This document shows, piece after piece, positions 10,596 through 22,194 of a stretch of DNA of 64,000 nt; the first letter of the stretch is position 1, and every line of letters starts with the position of its first letter. The translations under genes and the position numbers were made by a program. The DNA is from Margaritispora aquatica (lineage: Eukaryota > Ascomycota > Leotiomycetes > Helotiales > Discinellaceae): NCBI GenBank assembly GCA_007644065.1, contig VJWN01000004.1, forward strand, positions 1,984,001-2,048,000, in the 5' to 3' direction. The notes beneath the pieces were generated by a model. It saw only the letters and a program-made list of their open reading frames with translations. It was not told the DNA's origin and did no database searches.

Positions 10596-13500
10596 ATGAC
10601 CGACGTTGAAGCTCCCCCAGCTCCCGAAATGCCTCACCACGATGAAGCTCCGGCAGATATCCTTTCAGGCGATGATACCACGGGAATGGTGTCTGAGATT
10701 GAGACGGAGACGGAGAAGGAGTCTGATAAGACGGATTCCCCCAAGAAAGCTACCAATGGCATCAAGAAGGAAAATGCAGTACCAAAGAGAGGATTAGTTG
10801 CCGCCAAACGTCCCGGAACTACTTCTACGACAGGTGCTGCAAAGACAGGTCCAACGACTACTCGAACTACGACCGGTGGCCTTGCAAAACCTCCCACTCG
10901 GGCTCCTCTGTTACGAAAAGCTCCCTCTACAGCTACGGCCGGAACCTCAGCTAGTGTGGGACATAAATCAACTCCTTCGGTAGGAGGATCTGGCGATGAG
11001 AAGAAGAAGACTCTTGGTGCGCCAGCACGAAGGACTTCTCTTGCACCAGCTGGAGCAGCTCACTCACCTGGAAAGTCCGAAACATTGGCAGAGAAGAGAG
11101 CAGGAGGTGCTACAACTACCACCATCACACGAAAACCCGCAACCTCAATAAGCTCTTCAAGCCCTAAGCCAATCGTCAAGTCATTGTCCTCTAGCACAAC
11201 TACTAGACCTACGGGAGCTGCGCCTACGTCTACCACGAGAAGTGTGCCGGTCTCTAAACCAGCAGCCTCCGGACCCGTTGCGGATGCGAAAAAGCGTCTT
11301 TCGAACATTACTGGGACAACTAGCTCTACAAAGCCTACTACTGCGACTACCAGAACAGTTGGACATGGAGCACACTCGGCAGCACCTTCTAAGGAGGTGG
11401 AAGAGCTCAAGGCAAAATTAGAGGATAGCGAGACCCGAGTCGAGGAATTGAAGAAGGAAATCGAGGGATCTCAAGAAAAACTACTTGCGCTTGGCAAACA
11501 AATCGAGGAAGAAGCCACCAGGGTATCTGCCATGGAGGAGTCCATCCGATCAGAGCATACTGCACTTGTCGAGAAATTGCGAGCCAAGTACGAGTCTGAT
11601 GTGTCTGAATTGGAAGCAAAGCTGGCACAGGTCGAAATCGCAAAGGCCGAGGCACAGGAATCTTCTTTGAAGGCAATTGTTGCTGCTCAGGAAGCCGCAA
11701 CTGCAAAGAGTTCTCAGGAGGCCTCAGAAGCGTTGGAGAAGCTGAAGGCCGAACACGAGTCGGCTCTCGCTGCTCTCAATGGTGATCTGACCAGCGCCAA
11801 GGAAGCTCATGCATCTGCGACTGCATCCAGTGCCGAGAAGGAGACAGAAGTCGCTACGTTGAAGTCCCAGATCGAGAAGCACATTGAGGATCTTGAGGCT
11901 GCAAAGGCCGACCATGCAACTTCTTTGGCCAACCTTGAGAAATCATTGACAGATAACCATGAGACTGCCCTCGAAGAACTCAAATCTGCCCATGCCAAGG
12001 ATTTGGAGGGTAAAGTTGAGGCAGCAAGTACCGCTGCTACGGCATTAGAGGCCTCACACAAATCTGCACTCGAAAGTCAACAAGCAGAATCTAAGGATCT
12101 GATTTCGAAGCTCGAGGCAGAGATTAGCGATTTACAGACTCAAGCCAAAGACGCTTCTGAGAAGTTCGTTGCTGAGTCAAAGAGCCAGAAGGAAGTACAT
12201 GTCGGTATTCAAGATGAATTGGCCACCACAGTCAAGGCATTGAAGGCTCTTCAAGCAAAGAAGGCATTAGATGAGGAGGCCTTGACGGTTGCTATGACGG
12301 AGCTTGCATCCGCTAAGAAAGAGAATGAGGGCCTACAGGAGATGATCCGGAAATTTAATGTCGAGTCTATGGGCAACGAGGAAGTAATCGCTAAGTATAG
12401 GACAGATCTTGAGGAGAAGACGAAAGAGATTACTGCCTTGACCGAAAAGCACCATAAGGAGACTGCGATGTTGACTGAGAGACATCAGAAAACTCTCAAG
12501 GCGGTGTCTGATGATTACCAACAAGAGATTGATCATCTTCAAGGCAATTCGGGCGTTCGGGAAGAGTTAGAAACGTTAACTGCAAAGTATGAGGAGCTCT
12601 CTAAGACACATGCTGATGATATCGACACCCACACCAAGATAATTGAACAATTGAAGCAAGATCATGCCGCAGCTATCGTCAAGTTGGACAATACGCAAAC
12701 TGCCCATCAGAAGAATATGGAGGATCTGAAGCTCAGTCATGTGGCTGCATTTGAAGAATTGAAGTCGGTGCATGCTAAGAGCCTAGATGATGCCCATGAT
12801 AGAGCCACCGAAGCCAGCGATGCTGCTCACGCGACTGAATTGGAACAAATCCATGCAAAGAACGAGGATATTGTGGCTGAGCTAAAGAAGCTGCACGCCT
12901 CTGCACAAACGACTGCCCTTGGTGATGCCGAGTCACGCAAGGTATGTTGTCTAATTTGACATTCTAACTATTCAACCAGCTGACACTATCAACAGACTGC
13001 CGAAGCTGCGTTGAAGGCAGAAATTGCCAGACTCACTGAATCTAATGCTGCAGCGCAGAAAGCTGCGTCGGCCAGCGCTGAATCAAGCAAGGTGAGTTTA
13101 GTAACCAAGATGTGTGATTTAACAATTCTAATACTTTTTCAACAGGCCACAGAGACTGCTCTGAAATCAGAAATTGCCAAGCTCACAGAATTGCATGCTG
13201 CAGCCCAGAGCGCTGCTTCCTCCAGTGTGGAATCAAGCAAGGTCAATATCCCAAAACTCTTTTTGCAAATCATAAAACTGATAAATTTCGAATAGACCGC
13301 CGAAGCTGCCCTGAAGACTGAAATCGCAAAGCTTACTAAGGCTAACAAAAAGGCCCAGGCTGTAATGGAATCGAGCAAGGTATGTTGAGATTTGTTCAAA
13401 CATCATCAATAAACTGACACATTGGAACAGACCTCCGAACTTGCTTTGCAAGCAGAAATCACCAAGCTCACTGAAGCAATCAAGAAGTCTCAGGGTGAAG

Positions 13501-14869
13501 TTGACTCTAGCAAGGTGAGTTGAAGTTGACTCTCTCTCTCGCCTGTCCCGCAGGGTTCTAACGTATTGTGAACAGACATCAGAAGCTGCATTGAAGTCAG
13601 AAATTGCTAAACTCACCGCAACAGTTGAGAAATCTCAAGCAGAGATCAAATCAAGTCAAGTAAGTCGAGATATAATCTTATTTCATCTCATCCATCGCTA
13701 GTAGACTAATACTTCGTCCAGACATCCGAGGCCACATTAAAGGCAGATTTGACCAAGCTGAAGGCAGAACTCAGTGCCTTGAATGCCGAGTTCGTCAAGG
13801 AGAAGAAAGCTGGTTCCTCTGCCGATTCTGAGATCGAGAAGCTTAAGAAAACCTTATCAAAAGTACAAGCCGAAGCAGCAGAGCAGGAGAAATCTGCCGC
13901 GGCAGCCATCAAAACAACTGAAGCTGAAATAGATGCTTTGCAGGAGCAATTGGCAGTTGAGATGATGGAGAAAGCTACCGCTCAAGCCGATCTGGAGGCT
14001 GCTTTAGGCAAGAAACCTGATACATCTGAGGCGGATGGCCTTCGCAAAGAACTACAAGCCATTAAGGATCAACACCAGGCTGCTCTCATGACCGCTCAGC
14101 AGGAATCAGCCCAGGCTACCAAGGAACATCTGGCTACTAAGTCACTGTATGAGAAGACTCAGACTGAGCTTTCAAAACACAAGGCTGAGAGCACTTCGGA
14201 TTACAAGGATATGCATGAGTCTTTGACGCAGCTTGTTGAAGAGTCAAACAAGAAGGCTTCCGATTTGGAGGCTAAGCTGAAGGACTTGGACGCCAAGCTT
14301 AAGGAAACTCAAGCTAATCTCAAAGTCAAGGATGCTGAGTTAGTCGAGGCAAAGGTTAGTAATTGTTTGACATCACATTGAATTTGGTTACTGATATTTT
14401 GGATAGCTCAAGGCTGTCTCAGAGCCAAAGACACCAACGATCAAGAAGGCAACAGGGCTTGCTGCGAGCAAATACGCAGAACCCGAAGAGGACGAGGACG
14501 AAGTCGAGCTCCAAGAGGCCAAAGCGGAAGGTGAGCACGATAGTTCATCTGCCGCATTAGCATCGGTCGGCAAACCTTTTGCTTAGTCTTGTTTCTCCTT
14601 GTGTATTCTGTTTTTGTGTTATTGAACTCTACGTACTACCGGGTCAGGGGACTTGTGCTGACGCATTACTGCAGTTAGCGAGAGCTAGGGTCAATGCCCA
14701 ACAGCTTGTCCAGATGAATGAGGATGCGAAGAGGGATAACCTCAGGTAGGTGTTGTGCTGTGCTGAATCTGGTTGGAGACAGTGACTGATGTTCACTCTT
14801 AGATCTCTTGAGAGTATCATAGATGTCCCTGCTTCGCCTACGACCAGCAGAGAAATCGTCAGCTCATAA
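10596..14869 (+). CDS. Long coiled-coil protein with tandemly duplicated exons
   Basis: No named orthologue recognised. Ten exons: 10596-12941, 12996-13091, 13146-13241, 13296-13379, 13431-13514, 13576-13659, 13722-14354, 14407-14530, 14679-14745 and 14803-14869, giving 1226 aa. Residues 1-35 are acidic; about 40-265 are basic and Ser/Thr/Ala/Pro-rich, typical of a disordered microtubule- or actin-binding region. From about residue 267 (KEVEELKAKLED) to near residue 1130 the protein is almost continuous coiled coil rich in Ala, Glu and Lys. Exons 2-6 encode 32, 32, 28, 28 and 28 residues that are clearly homologous (pattern T-S/A-E-x-A-L-K-x-E-I-x-K-L-T), and exon 7 opens with the same motif. 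All are phase 0, so skipping any one keeps frame. The tail holds an acidic patch (EPEEDEDEVEL) and ends in IVSS. The start context CAAAAATGACC is good. The third repeat's exon has a weak GTCAAT donor. A structural scaffold or cytoskeletal role is inference. Confidence 0.85.
12996..13721 (+). repeat. Tandem exon-intron repeat array
   Basis: Five small exons (96, 96, 84, 84 and 84 nt) separated by introns of 54, 54, 51, 61 and 62 nt, plus the homologous start of the next exon at 13722. Each unit encodes a peptide ending in SSK or SSQ at the intron boundary and beginning T-S/A-E. The 84-nt exons encode exactly four heptads. Exon sequences are similar between units while introns have largely diverged, as expected from duplication of whole exon-intron units. 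Confidence 0.88.
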
Positions 14870-16361
14870 AAGTATCCATGGAACACTCTGACTGCCATCC
14901 ATCATCCACTATCACCTCATGCCTACCGCGACTTGGATTTCAGTCAAACATGAACGAATTTCTATCCCGTTTATTACTTTTAATGGCCTGTGGCCCTTGT
15001 TTCGAATTTTCCATGTTTCCGTATCACCGTCGTGGTAGTCGCCGCTGCAAACTGCAAATTGTGGGCTCGCCTGCTCGCTTGCTTGCCTACGATATCCCGC
15101 TTGTAAACACTCTATACCCCGCGTCGTCTTATTGTCTTGTCGTTTTTGTTACTGTGCTGTTTTGTTATGTTTGGAGAGCGGGCACAACTTTGATGGTTGT
15201 CTCTCTGTTGTATTGTGTATCTGCTTTTCGGTCACGCTCTTTGGTCTGTGGGGGGGAGAGCTACAAGAGGAGGGCAATAAGAGCTGTCGGTTCGAAGAGG
15301 GACAAATCAATGGTAGTGAGTTGTTGGACTTCTTGGAGAATGGAAGTACGATAGAAGAGATGTAATGAATGAGTTTTCGTGTCTGATTAGACACTTGATG
15401 CTATGCATGAGATACTACCCATTACTTATATCGCCATTCAAACAGTGCAAGCACGCATGTACCGTAGAACTTAGTCGCGAGTTTTCATTCTCTCAGCTAG
15501 AGCTAGGTTCCCCACTTAGTGGATACCTACTCCAAGGGGTCCTACGCCAAGGCTCCCCTCGCTTATTTTGATGTGGGTTAGTGTGGTTAGCTTGAGTGAG
15601 TATGCGATCATTCCCTTCTCGCCCCATGAGTGAGGGATTCTGACTCTGACATCATTTCAGTTTTACGTGATTGATGCGAGGTAGGCATTTGGTTTTGCGT
15701 AGATGTGTCTGGAAGGTAATACCTAGGCGTCAAGTCATCCACAATGTGTGGATTTATTGGAAAGTGTTGAGCTTGTAATGAATTAGTACACGTTTGAATA
15801 AGGCAGAATCGCAGGTACCATACCCCTATCGAAGCAGCGATTGAGATAGGTAGGCATTAATCACGCTACTTGGGTCAGTCTGCGTATCATGTATGCAGTC
15901 TACATGGGAGGGTCGTGAGGTGTGTAAATGACTTAAAAATGTAAAAAAGGACAGAATTGCATGAGATTGACAGGTAGAATCTAAAAATAGACGGCGTGCT
16001 CTGCAAGCATTAATGCCAGTGTCTTAATGTTAATTCTGGAAATATAATTTTTGAGAGCCCAATAACTGGTTTGGTTGCTAGCTAGTGATGCTAGTGAGGT
16101 GATGAGAACTGTGGGGCAGGAAGATAAACTGGAATCTTTTGGAGGGGTTTGAAATGAAAACTTTGGCACATATTTACCACATAACTGTATACCTTGCACC
16201 TGTTATCAAGCGCCAAAGTATATTTTTATACAATACGCTGTCAGCTAGCTTATAAGATTGGTCAGCAAGTAAGCAAAATTTTAATTTATATCAGCAAGTA
16301 AGCTGAAAAAGGTCTTTCGCTGATGGCTGACTTGCTTGCTTATTGACCACTCTGAGCATCA
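14870..16361. other. Gene-free stretch after coiled-coil gene
   Basis: Mostly the 3' flank of the coiled-coil gene. An open frame of 158 codons on the + strand (14878-15354) has no recognisable composition, begins only 9 nt after the upstream stop and probably lies in the 3' UTR. A GGTAATACCTAGG-type word lies at about 15714-15726. Nothing else is supported. Confidence 0.55.
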
Positions 16362-16715
16362 GACAGCGATACAAATGACAAGGCTGAATTCGACGTCTTC
16401 AACAATTACTGCGACTATGGCAGATGTTACAACATCAAGTGCACAAAAGGCTCAATGTAATTCTTCGACAACGCCTTCCATCAGTCTCTGTACGTGTGTA
16501 AGAAGTGCGAGGCAGCTCGCTTAGAAGCGAAATGGGAGAATCACGTGGCGTATGAGAAGCTCCGAGAGAAGGGCAGGAGGGAACGTGATAGGTTGGCTGA
16601 GGAGGACGCTAAGTAGAATAGAGATGAGGAGAGGAAGAAGCCGAGGGTTGTGGAGGAGCAATGGCAGAAAGATCGGGATGCTAATGGTCCTGCTACTCAT
16701 TATGGTGACAATTAA
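16362..16715 (+). pseudogene. Relic of a small Cys-rich/charged-coil gene
   Basis: One frame reads YCDYGRCYNIKC, then after an in-frame TAA at 16458-16460 continues FFDNAFHQSLYVCKKCEAA and a strongly charged coil. It meets a second in-frame stop (TAG, 16614-16616) and continues with charged residues to TAA at 16713-16715. The frame is kept across both stops, and no intron of acceptable length removes the first one (the only GT-AG across it is about 30 nt). No in-frame start is present; a TGA lies just upstream. The layout of cysteine pairs, a CxxC and a Lys/Arg/Glu coil matches the intact gene 0.8 kb downstream (17527). I read it as a degraded paralogue, although two short real exons cannot be excluded. 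Confidence 0.5.
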
Positions 16716-17526
16716 TGAGGTGAAGGTTGTTGTTTGAGAAAGCAGGATGTATTACTGTGGAATTTGGGATTAGCGAGGGAGTCTGTCAGGACGTGATGTC
16801 TTTTTGTAACCTATAGTTTTATACGTTGGGTAAAGAACTATCCTAGATCGTTGGTTTTATGTGGACCGAAGAGCTCTGTAGAAAGAATGACAAAGCATCG
16901 CCGAAGTCTTTGTGGTTTTGTTATCGTTGGTGTTTTGAACCGTCTGGTCCATACTATCTAGGTTTAAAACCTGAATATACTTTGTCTGACACGAAACAAA
17001 TGATTTGGACGTGAACAGCTTCAATTTTCAGCTTGATAATTGGTCAACTGTATCGTAAGATTAAATGCCAAGTTTTCGCTTAGCTTTTCATTAGAGTTAT
17101 ATTGGACTTAGTGGGACTAGACTTGAGCAAGATAAATTTGAGGCATAGCAGAAGTGGCTGAATCTAATACGCTCCAAGTTGAAGTATGCTTTTTGAGGAT
17201 GGCAGTATTTTGAGACGAAATTGGTTTAATAATTTGGGTAGTGAAATTTGTAAAGTTTGATAGTTCACTTTGTCGAAGTGTGATTCACATGTATTTTGTG
17301 ATTGACAGAAAATATATGCTTCTAAGATTCATAGAAATTCATGTCATCGTGTTGCTCATATTGTGAGCGGGCGATCATAGCTAGCAGTATATATTTCTAT
17401 TGAGATTTGTAAAAGTAGAGCCTTTATGAAAAAAACATAAAAAACAAAAGTCATTCTCGCCCGGTCGAAGATATCAAATCAACAAATTGGAAGCACAGCC
17501 TTATAACACCAATATCTCACATCAAC
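16716..17526. other. Intergenic stretch before Cys-rich gene
   Basis: AT-rich sequence with no supported gene. It should contain the promoter of the gene at 17527; a TTCTCGCC/TATCAAATCAACA leader is seen close to the start but no defined motif. Confidence 0.5.
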
Positions 17527-17961
17527 ATGTGCATCTTGATCCGCGATATTTGTTTTCACTGCCAAAACGAATACAGCGAACACGCCCCTCTTGTTGAGAA
17601 CGAATGCAACCTCTTCAAGCAAAGCTGTCGCTGTATTCCACAATACATCCCTGTCGCATTCAACGACCTCCCCGTGTGTCCACCATGTATGCTAAAAGGC
17701 GACGAGGCAATGAGAGCGCAAGACAGAAGGATTAAGGAAAGCATAAAACGGGACAACGAGACGGAGCTAAGAAGAGTAGAGGAGGAGAGGAGGAGAAGAG
17801 AGCAGGATATTCAGGCTGCAACACAGAGATACCTGGTAGCTTACAGAGAGTGTGAGAATTATAGCATAGAGGAACAAATACAAGAGCGCGAGTCGAAGCG
17901 TGGAGAGGCTTTCATCGAAGAATGGAACCGCAAGATGTACTATGACCCTCAGAAACGTTGA
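17527..17961 (+). CDS. Small Cys-rich protein with charged C-terminal coil
   Basis: Single exon of 144 aa, function unknown. The N-terminal 60 residues hold eight cysteines, including CFHC, CNLFKQSCRC and CPPC, arranged like a small zinc-binding domain; no signal peptide precedes them (MCILIRDICFHC), so secretion is unlikely. From about residue 60 the protein is a highly charged helix rich in Arg and Glu (RRIKESIKRD, VEEERRRREQD) to the C-terminus. The start fits (CATCAACATGTGC) and the frame is clean to TGA. Similar architecture occurs in the relics at 16362 and 25569 and in part in the 71-aa gene at 24872, suggesting a local small gene family. Zinc binding is inferred from cysteine spacing. 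Confidence 0.65.
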   Translation: MCILIRDICFHCQNEYSEHAPLVENECNLFKQSCRCIPQYIPVAFNDLPVCPPCMLKGDEAMRAQDRRIKESIKRDNETELRRVEEERRRREQDIQAATQRYLVAYRECENYSIEEQIQERESKRGEAFIEEWNRKMYYDPQKR

Positions 17962-18762
17962 ACTCGAATGCAGTTTACGTAAAGGGGAAGGGTCTTTGAG
18001 TTTCGGGCTTAGAGTTGGACGGCGCTGCGCAAGCCGGATTTAGCGATAGTGCTTAGAAGGGCTAATCGGTTTTGCTAACTCTAAGTTAGCTAGAAGATAT
18101 ATGAAACTCCATTAACGTTCGCATTAGCACTTATGGTATCTAGACACAATCCGAAAATATGACCGTGCATTCCCAAACTTAATAAGTAAGGATTGGGTTA
18201 GGGCTTCGAGAAAACATGAGTTAATCTTTCGCTCGGCGGTGACAGTGATAGTACATAGCTGAAGGTCTTAGGTCATATTCTGCAAACCAGAGACTGGTTA
18301 GTACATCAGAGTTAGCGTTTTAGAGATATTCTTCTTCATAGAGCGTCATGAAGAGCAAGTATGCAGTCATGTAACTGGAACTTTTAGCTGTTAATCTGGA
18401 CTTGTAAGTGAAATTTGGGTCAGAGTGAGAAATTTTTAGTAAGGACCAAAGCGATTGCATAACCACAAGAGAATACAAATGTCAAAGAAAAGACCCCATA
18501 TCAAGCAACAAGCTTTGGAGTGCATTGAATATATGCTGAGAGTAAATGATGGACAGGTAGAACAAAGAAGCAAAGTCACTTACTTCTAGACCCAGTTCAG
18601 AAGCTTGGTGACGCCAAGGTCTGGAGGGTCGGTAATGAACACCGCTTTCTTCTTCAAGTTTTTCTATCATACCCAGAAGCCAAATGGGAGGGGTTGATAA
18701 AACCTACGCATTGGCTTGGGAATCCTGGTGCTTTCATTACTCGTTATTTATCACCTCACTGA
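17962..18762. other. Intergenic stretch, convergent 3' ends
   Basis: Lies between the Cys-rich gene (+) and the K+ channel gene (-). No supported gene; a 62-codon minus-strand frame at 18482-18670 looks like chance. Confidence 0.55.
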
Positions 18763-21150
18763 TCATCCCTCCTGGCCGTCCCTTTCAATATCTAGACCAT
18801 TCCCATGATCCTTTTCTTTTCCCTTCCATCGATCTTGTCCCTCCTCATCTACCGCCCTTATCCTCTCTTTCTCTTCCTCTTCCCTTCTCAACCCCACCAA
18901 CTCCCTCTGCAGCGTCTTAGTCAACCTCTCCAAAACCCACTCCGCCTCCTCCTTCCCACCCATCAAGGGACTCCTCACCCCCACCCAACTCCACTCCACG
19001 CCCTCCCTTCCCTCCACATTAACTCTATCGTCCCTCTCCCCCTTCCCAATCTTCCTCGCCGCCTTGCCATGCGTCTTGCTATCCCCTTCATCCTCTCCCA
19101 CCAACTTGAGATACCAAGCCCATTCCTCGAAACTGTATTTTCGCGGTGGCGAGGAGTGAATATGTCGTATCACCTTGCCAATCTCCTCGATCAGCAGAAC
19201 ATGGTAATGACGCTTGCTTTCTGGCAATGGGGAGTGTTTCTTGTTTCGCCGACGCGCTTGCGAAGTCTCCATGTCGGCTGTATCGGCCAGCTGATTTTGG
19301 GCTGCTGATTCAGGGTCATTGTTGCCACTTTGGCCCTTGCCCTTCCTCCTATTGCCGAGACCTAAGAACCCGGGTGGAGACTCATTTTTTTCGTCCGATT
19401 CATCTTCATTGTCGTGGTTTGGGTAGGAGAAGAGTCTGCCACGGCTGACATGTGAGGCGGACTTCTTGAGAGTGTCTTTGATGCCTAGCTCGCCAGGGAG
19501 AACGGTAAATTCGCCGACCCAAAGGGTGAGGTCTCTAGAAAGGAAATCAGCGCCTTTTAACGATCCGATAAGAAGGAGATCAATTGTCATCTGAAGTCAA
19601 AATAGGCTAGGGGGTATGAAAGGCATGTCTTCGTACCTGATGATCCTCACAACCGTGTCTCCCATATTACTGATCAAAATTGTCAAAGATGGAACTGCTA
19701 GCAAGGACCAAAACACAAAGAATGCTTTGCCAGCAGGAGAAACAGGATATAAATCTCCATATCCAATCGTTAGCAGCGAAGTGTATGCAAAATAAAATGA
19801 AGTGAAGTAGGTCCAATTTTGAGGAGCAGAAGAGGATGCTTCGGCGTATGAGAAGACTAAAGCTCCGATGAACCAAAGGAAGAACCAGACGCAACTCGAA
19901 ATAACGAGAGAGGTCCACCGACGCTTCTTATGTGCATGTTCCTGAATTTGTCTCATGAGTTGGAATTCTTGTTGGCGACGTTCACGTTCCGTCATTGGCT
20001 GGGTTGGTATCTCTGTAAAATGGTCAGTGATGGTGCGACTCCGGAGGTAGGCTCAATCAAGTACCTTCTCTTTTGGACAACGTCAAAGTGGAGGTTCGAG
20101 AGATAGTGTGACTTTTTGGTAAATCTCGGCTCGTGCTGATAGGTATTGGCTCGAGAATTTTTGAGTTGCTTTTGCGCTCCATCTTTTTCAGACGTCTGCG
20201 ACGCTCCTTCTCCACCATTCTCGCACCCATCTTGACTTTACCACGTTCAAGTACTAATGATCTGATCGAGCCAATGACAAGACCAAGGATGATAATGCCT
20301 CCTATGGCAAATGGGAAAAGCAAACTTCTCCCACGATGAGTTGTTGGTGCGTAATCACCAATTCCTACAGTGAGAAGTGTGAAGTCGGCCCAGTACACTG
20401 CATCGAGGTATGGCCAGCCTTCAACATGGGAGAAAACTGCAGCCCCGGCAAGAAGATAGACAAAATAGCTGATGGTTTGAAGCATCAAAGTTCGCTGACT
20501 CATTGTGAGTTGGAACTCCTTGTCATAATTTCCTCTATGTGCACCCCAGACAGTAACCAGCATCATAGTTGCAACGATAAAGTAAAGTCCAGCTGCGAAG
20601 ATACCATAAAAGTACGCTTGGGTATACACGATATCAGAGTCCGGTAGTATCTTGAGAGGTCCATTGGCACAGGCCGTGAGACCAGTGAGAGCAAAAGCTG
20701 AGATGTACCAACCGATGATGGTGATTGGCTGAGCTATAGAGAAACGAAGACGACGAGCCATGTTCATCAAAAGCGAGAGGTTTGATAGGAGAGCGATCGC
20801 TAGTTGGGCTGCGTTGATTCCAATGAGCCATTTTGGGTCATCTATCCAGGTTCCCATATCTTCTGTCTGGCCAGGAAGGACATGCGTTCTCCAAGGCACG
20901 ACTAATGCACATATGGAGAATGCTGAAGCCATAGGTCCGAAGGTACCGGCTATCAAGGGGAAAGCTGTACTTGCGAACCACCATCGGCTTGAGTAACATT
21001 AGCTTGGAGAATTCAACGGATAGAGAAGTACTACCTAGGTTCGAGGAAGGCCTGTTCATCCTCTTCCCGTTCGGCATGCTCATCTTTCAAGTGTTTCTCA
21101 ACATCATGGGCATCACTGGATATCGGCTCGTCAAGTCCTGGATCGTTCAT
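18763..21150 (-). CDS. tok1: TOK-type outward-rectifying potassium channel
   Basis: A two-pore-domain, eight-transmembrane fungal K+ channel (TOK1 family) of the plasma membrane, expected to pass outward K+ current and help set membrane potential. Exons 21150-21035, 20987-20065, 20012-19637 and 19534-18763 give 728 aa. Both selectivity filters are visible: TVGIGDY at about residues 245-251 and TIGYGDL at about 428-434, each between hydrophobic segments. The last exon begins RDLTLWVGEFTVLPGE, which continues the family sequence from VRII at the end of exon 3; this fixed the acceptor at 19535, because the nearer acceptor before 19590 would hit a stop. The C-terminal cytosolic tail of about 250 residues is charged and partly disordered, with YSFEEWAWYLKLVGE near its middle. 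Intron 1 is only 47 nt. The promoter is shared with the divergent RAD4 gene. Confidence 0.93.
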
Positions 21151-22194
21151 TCTGGGAGTTTGAGGTTATACAATATGTTATCCTAGGGTTATAAAAACAT
21201 GTTCGGAGGTGAGTAGGTGAATATGTGAATAGGTGGTAGAGCGATGAGAGATACTCATGTAGTGAGAATAAAAATGCGAGTCGATCGAATCTCGATCCTT
21301 GGGTCACTGGATCACTGCACATGTTTACCGGGCATTGTGATGTGATGCAAGGTTTTGTTCGCTGCACGAGAAATGACGTGGTTGGCTCTTCCTTGGACAA
21401 AAAGACCGGGATGTGCATCTTGCAGGCAGGCACGAGTGTAATATGCGAGCAAAATCACCCAAGCTTATGAATATTATTTGTAAAATAAGTATGAGAACAA
21501 GTATGAATGAGGTGGTGAGATGAAGTGGTGTGACAAGATACAATATATGCACATGAGAACATGAGCACATGACCATGAGAATAAGCTTTGATAGACATGT
21601 CACAGCTCGATTTGGTAAGGTTGTCCTGAGTGAGGCTCTGATTTTGGATGAAGCAGCTTGGGAAAAGAGGAGAAAGTTTACCTTCTAGGACAAAAGAAAG
21701 TGTTTGGAAGTTGTATGGAAATAACTGACTTGAAAATGTTCACGATAACATGTGAGAACAATGGGACAAGGCGTGGAAGGGGCATGATAAAATGACGTCA
21801 GCTAAGTTCAATGGGTTTGATCGAATAGACGCGCGCTACTCGACTCGCGTATGATCGTAGTCACGCTTTTGGAGCCTCATCGATGAATGCAAATATCAAA
21901 GGCGAAGGACAATTGTCAAATACTACTCAATAACTCTGTTAAAGTCGATCTTTACTTCTTTTGAGACCGTCGATTATTTAATAATACCATGGCAGAATTA
22001 TTCTTGGTATAAAAGCAGAGACTCAGATTATCGTGATTTTTCGCTCGCGTCAGGAGTAGACAAGGCAGCAATGCTGTTTGTCAACAAAGCTGCCTCGAGG
22101 GAGTAGCCTAAGAAGTTCGTTCGAAGGACTCAACACCTAGTCTGTCGCATTCGATCAGAGATCGGCACATAACAACGATCAAAGACAACCTAAG
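21151..22194. promoter_or_regulatory. Divergent intergenic region of tok1 and rad4
   Basis: About 1.04 kb between the two start codons. It contains one perfect CRE-type palindrome (separate entry) and a run of repeated ATGAGCAC/ATGAGAAC-like words at 21550-21590. No gene is supported inside it. Confidence 0.5.
21793..21800. promoter_or_regulatory. CRE/ATF-type palindrome TGACGTCA
   Basis: A perfect TGACGTCA lies about 395 bp upstream of the rad4 start and about 640 bp upstream of the tok1 start. bZIP factors of the Atf1/Sko1 type bind this word in fungi and mediate stress responses. Function here is inferred from the match alone. Confidence 0.4.

Noticed and set aside
12942..12959. Possible CaaX-like C-terminus (CCLI) at the end of the first coiled-coil exon
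   Set aside because: The residues come from reading into an intron: a GTATGT donor follows the Lys codon at 12939-12941 and the next homologous exon continues the coil in phase.
14878..15354. 158-codon open frame on the + strand
   Set aside because: It starts 9 nt after the coiled-coil gene's stop, has no recognisable domain and unremarkable composition; more likely 3' UTR.
19535..19590. Separate gene start at the ATG 19590 (-) downstream of the channel exon
   Set aside because: Joining at the acceptor before RDLTLWVGEF restores the TOK family sequence in phase, so this is the last exon of the channel and not a new gene.
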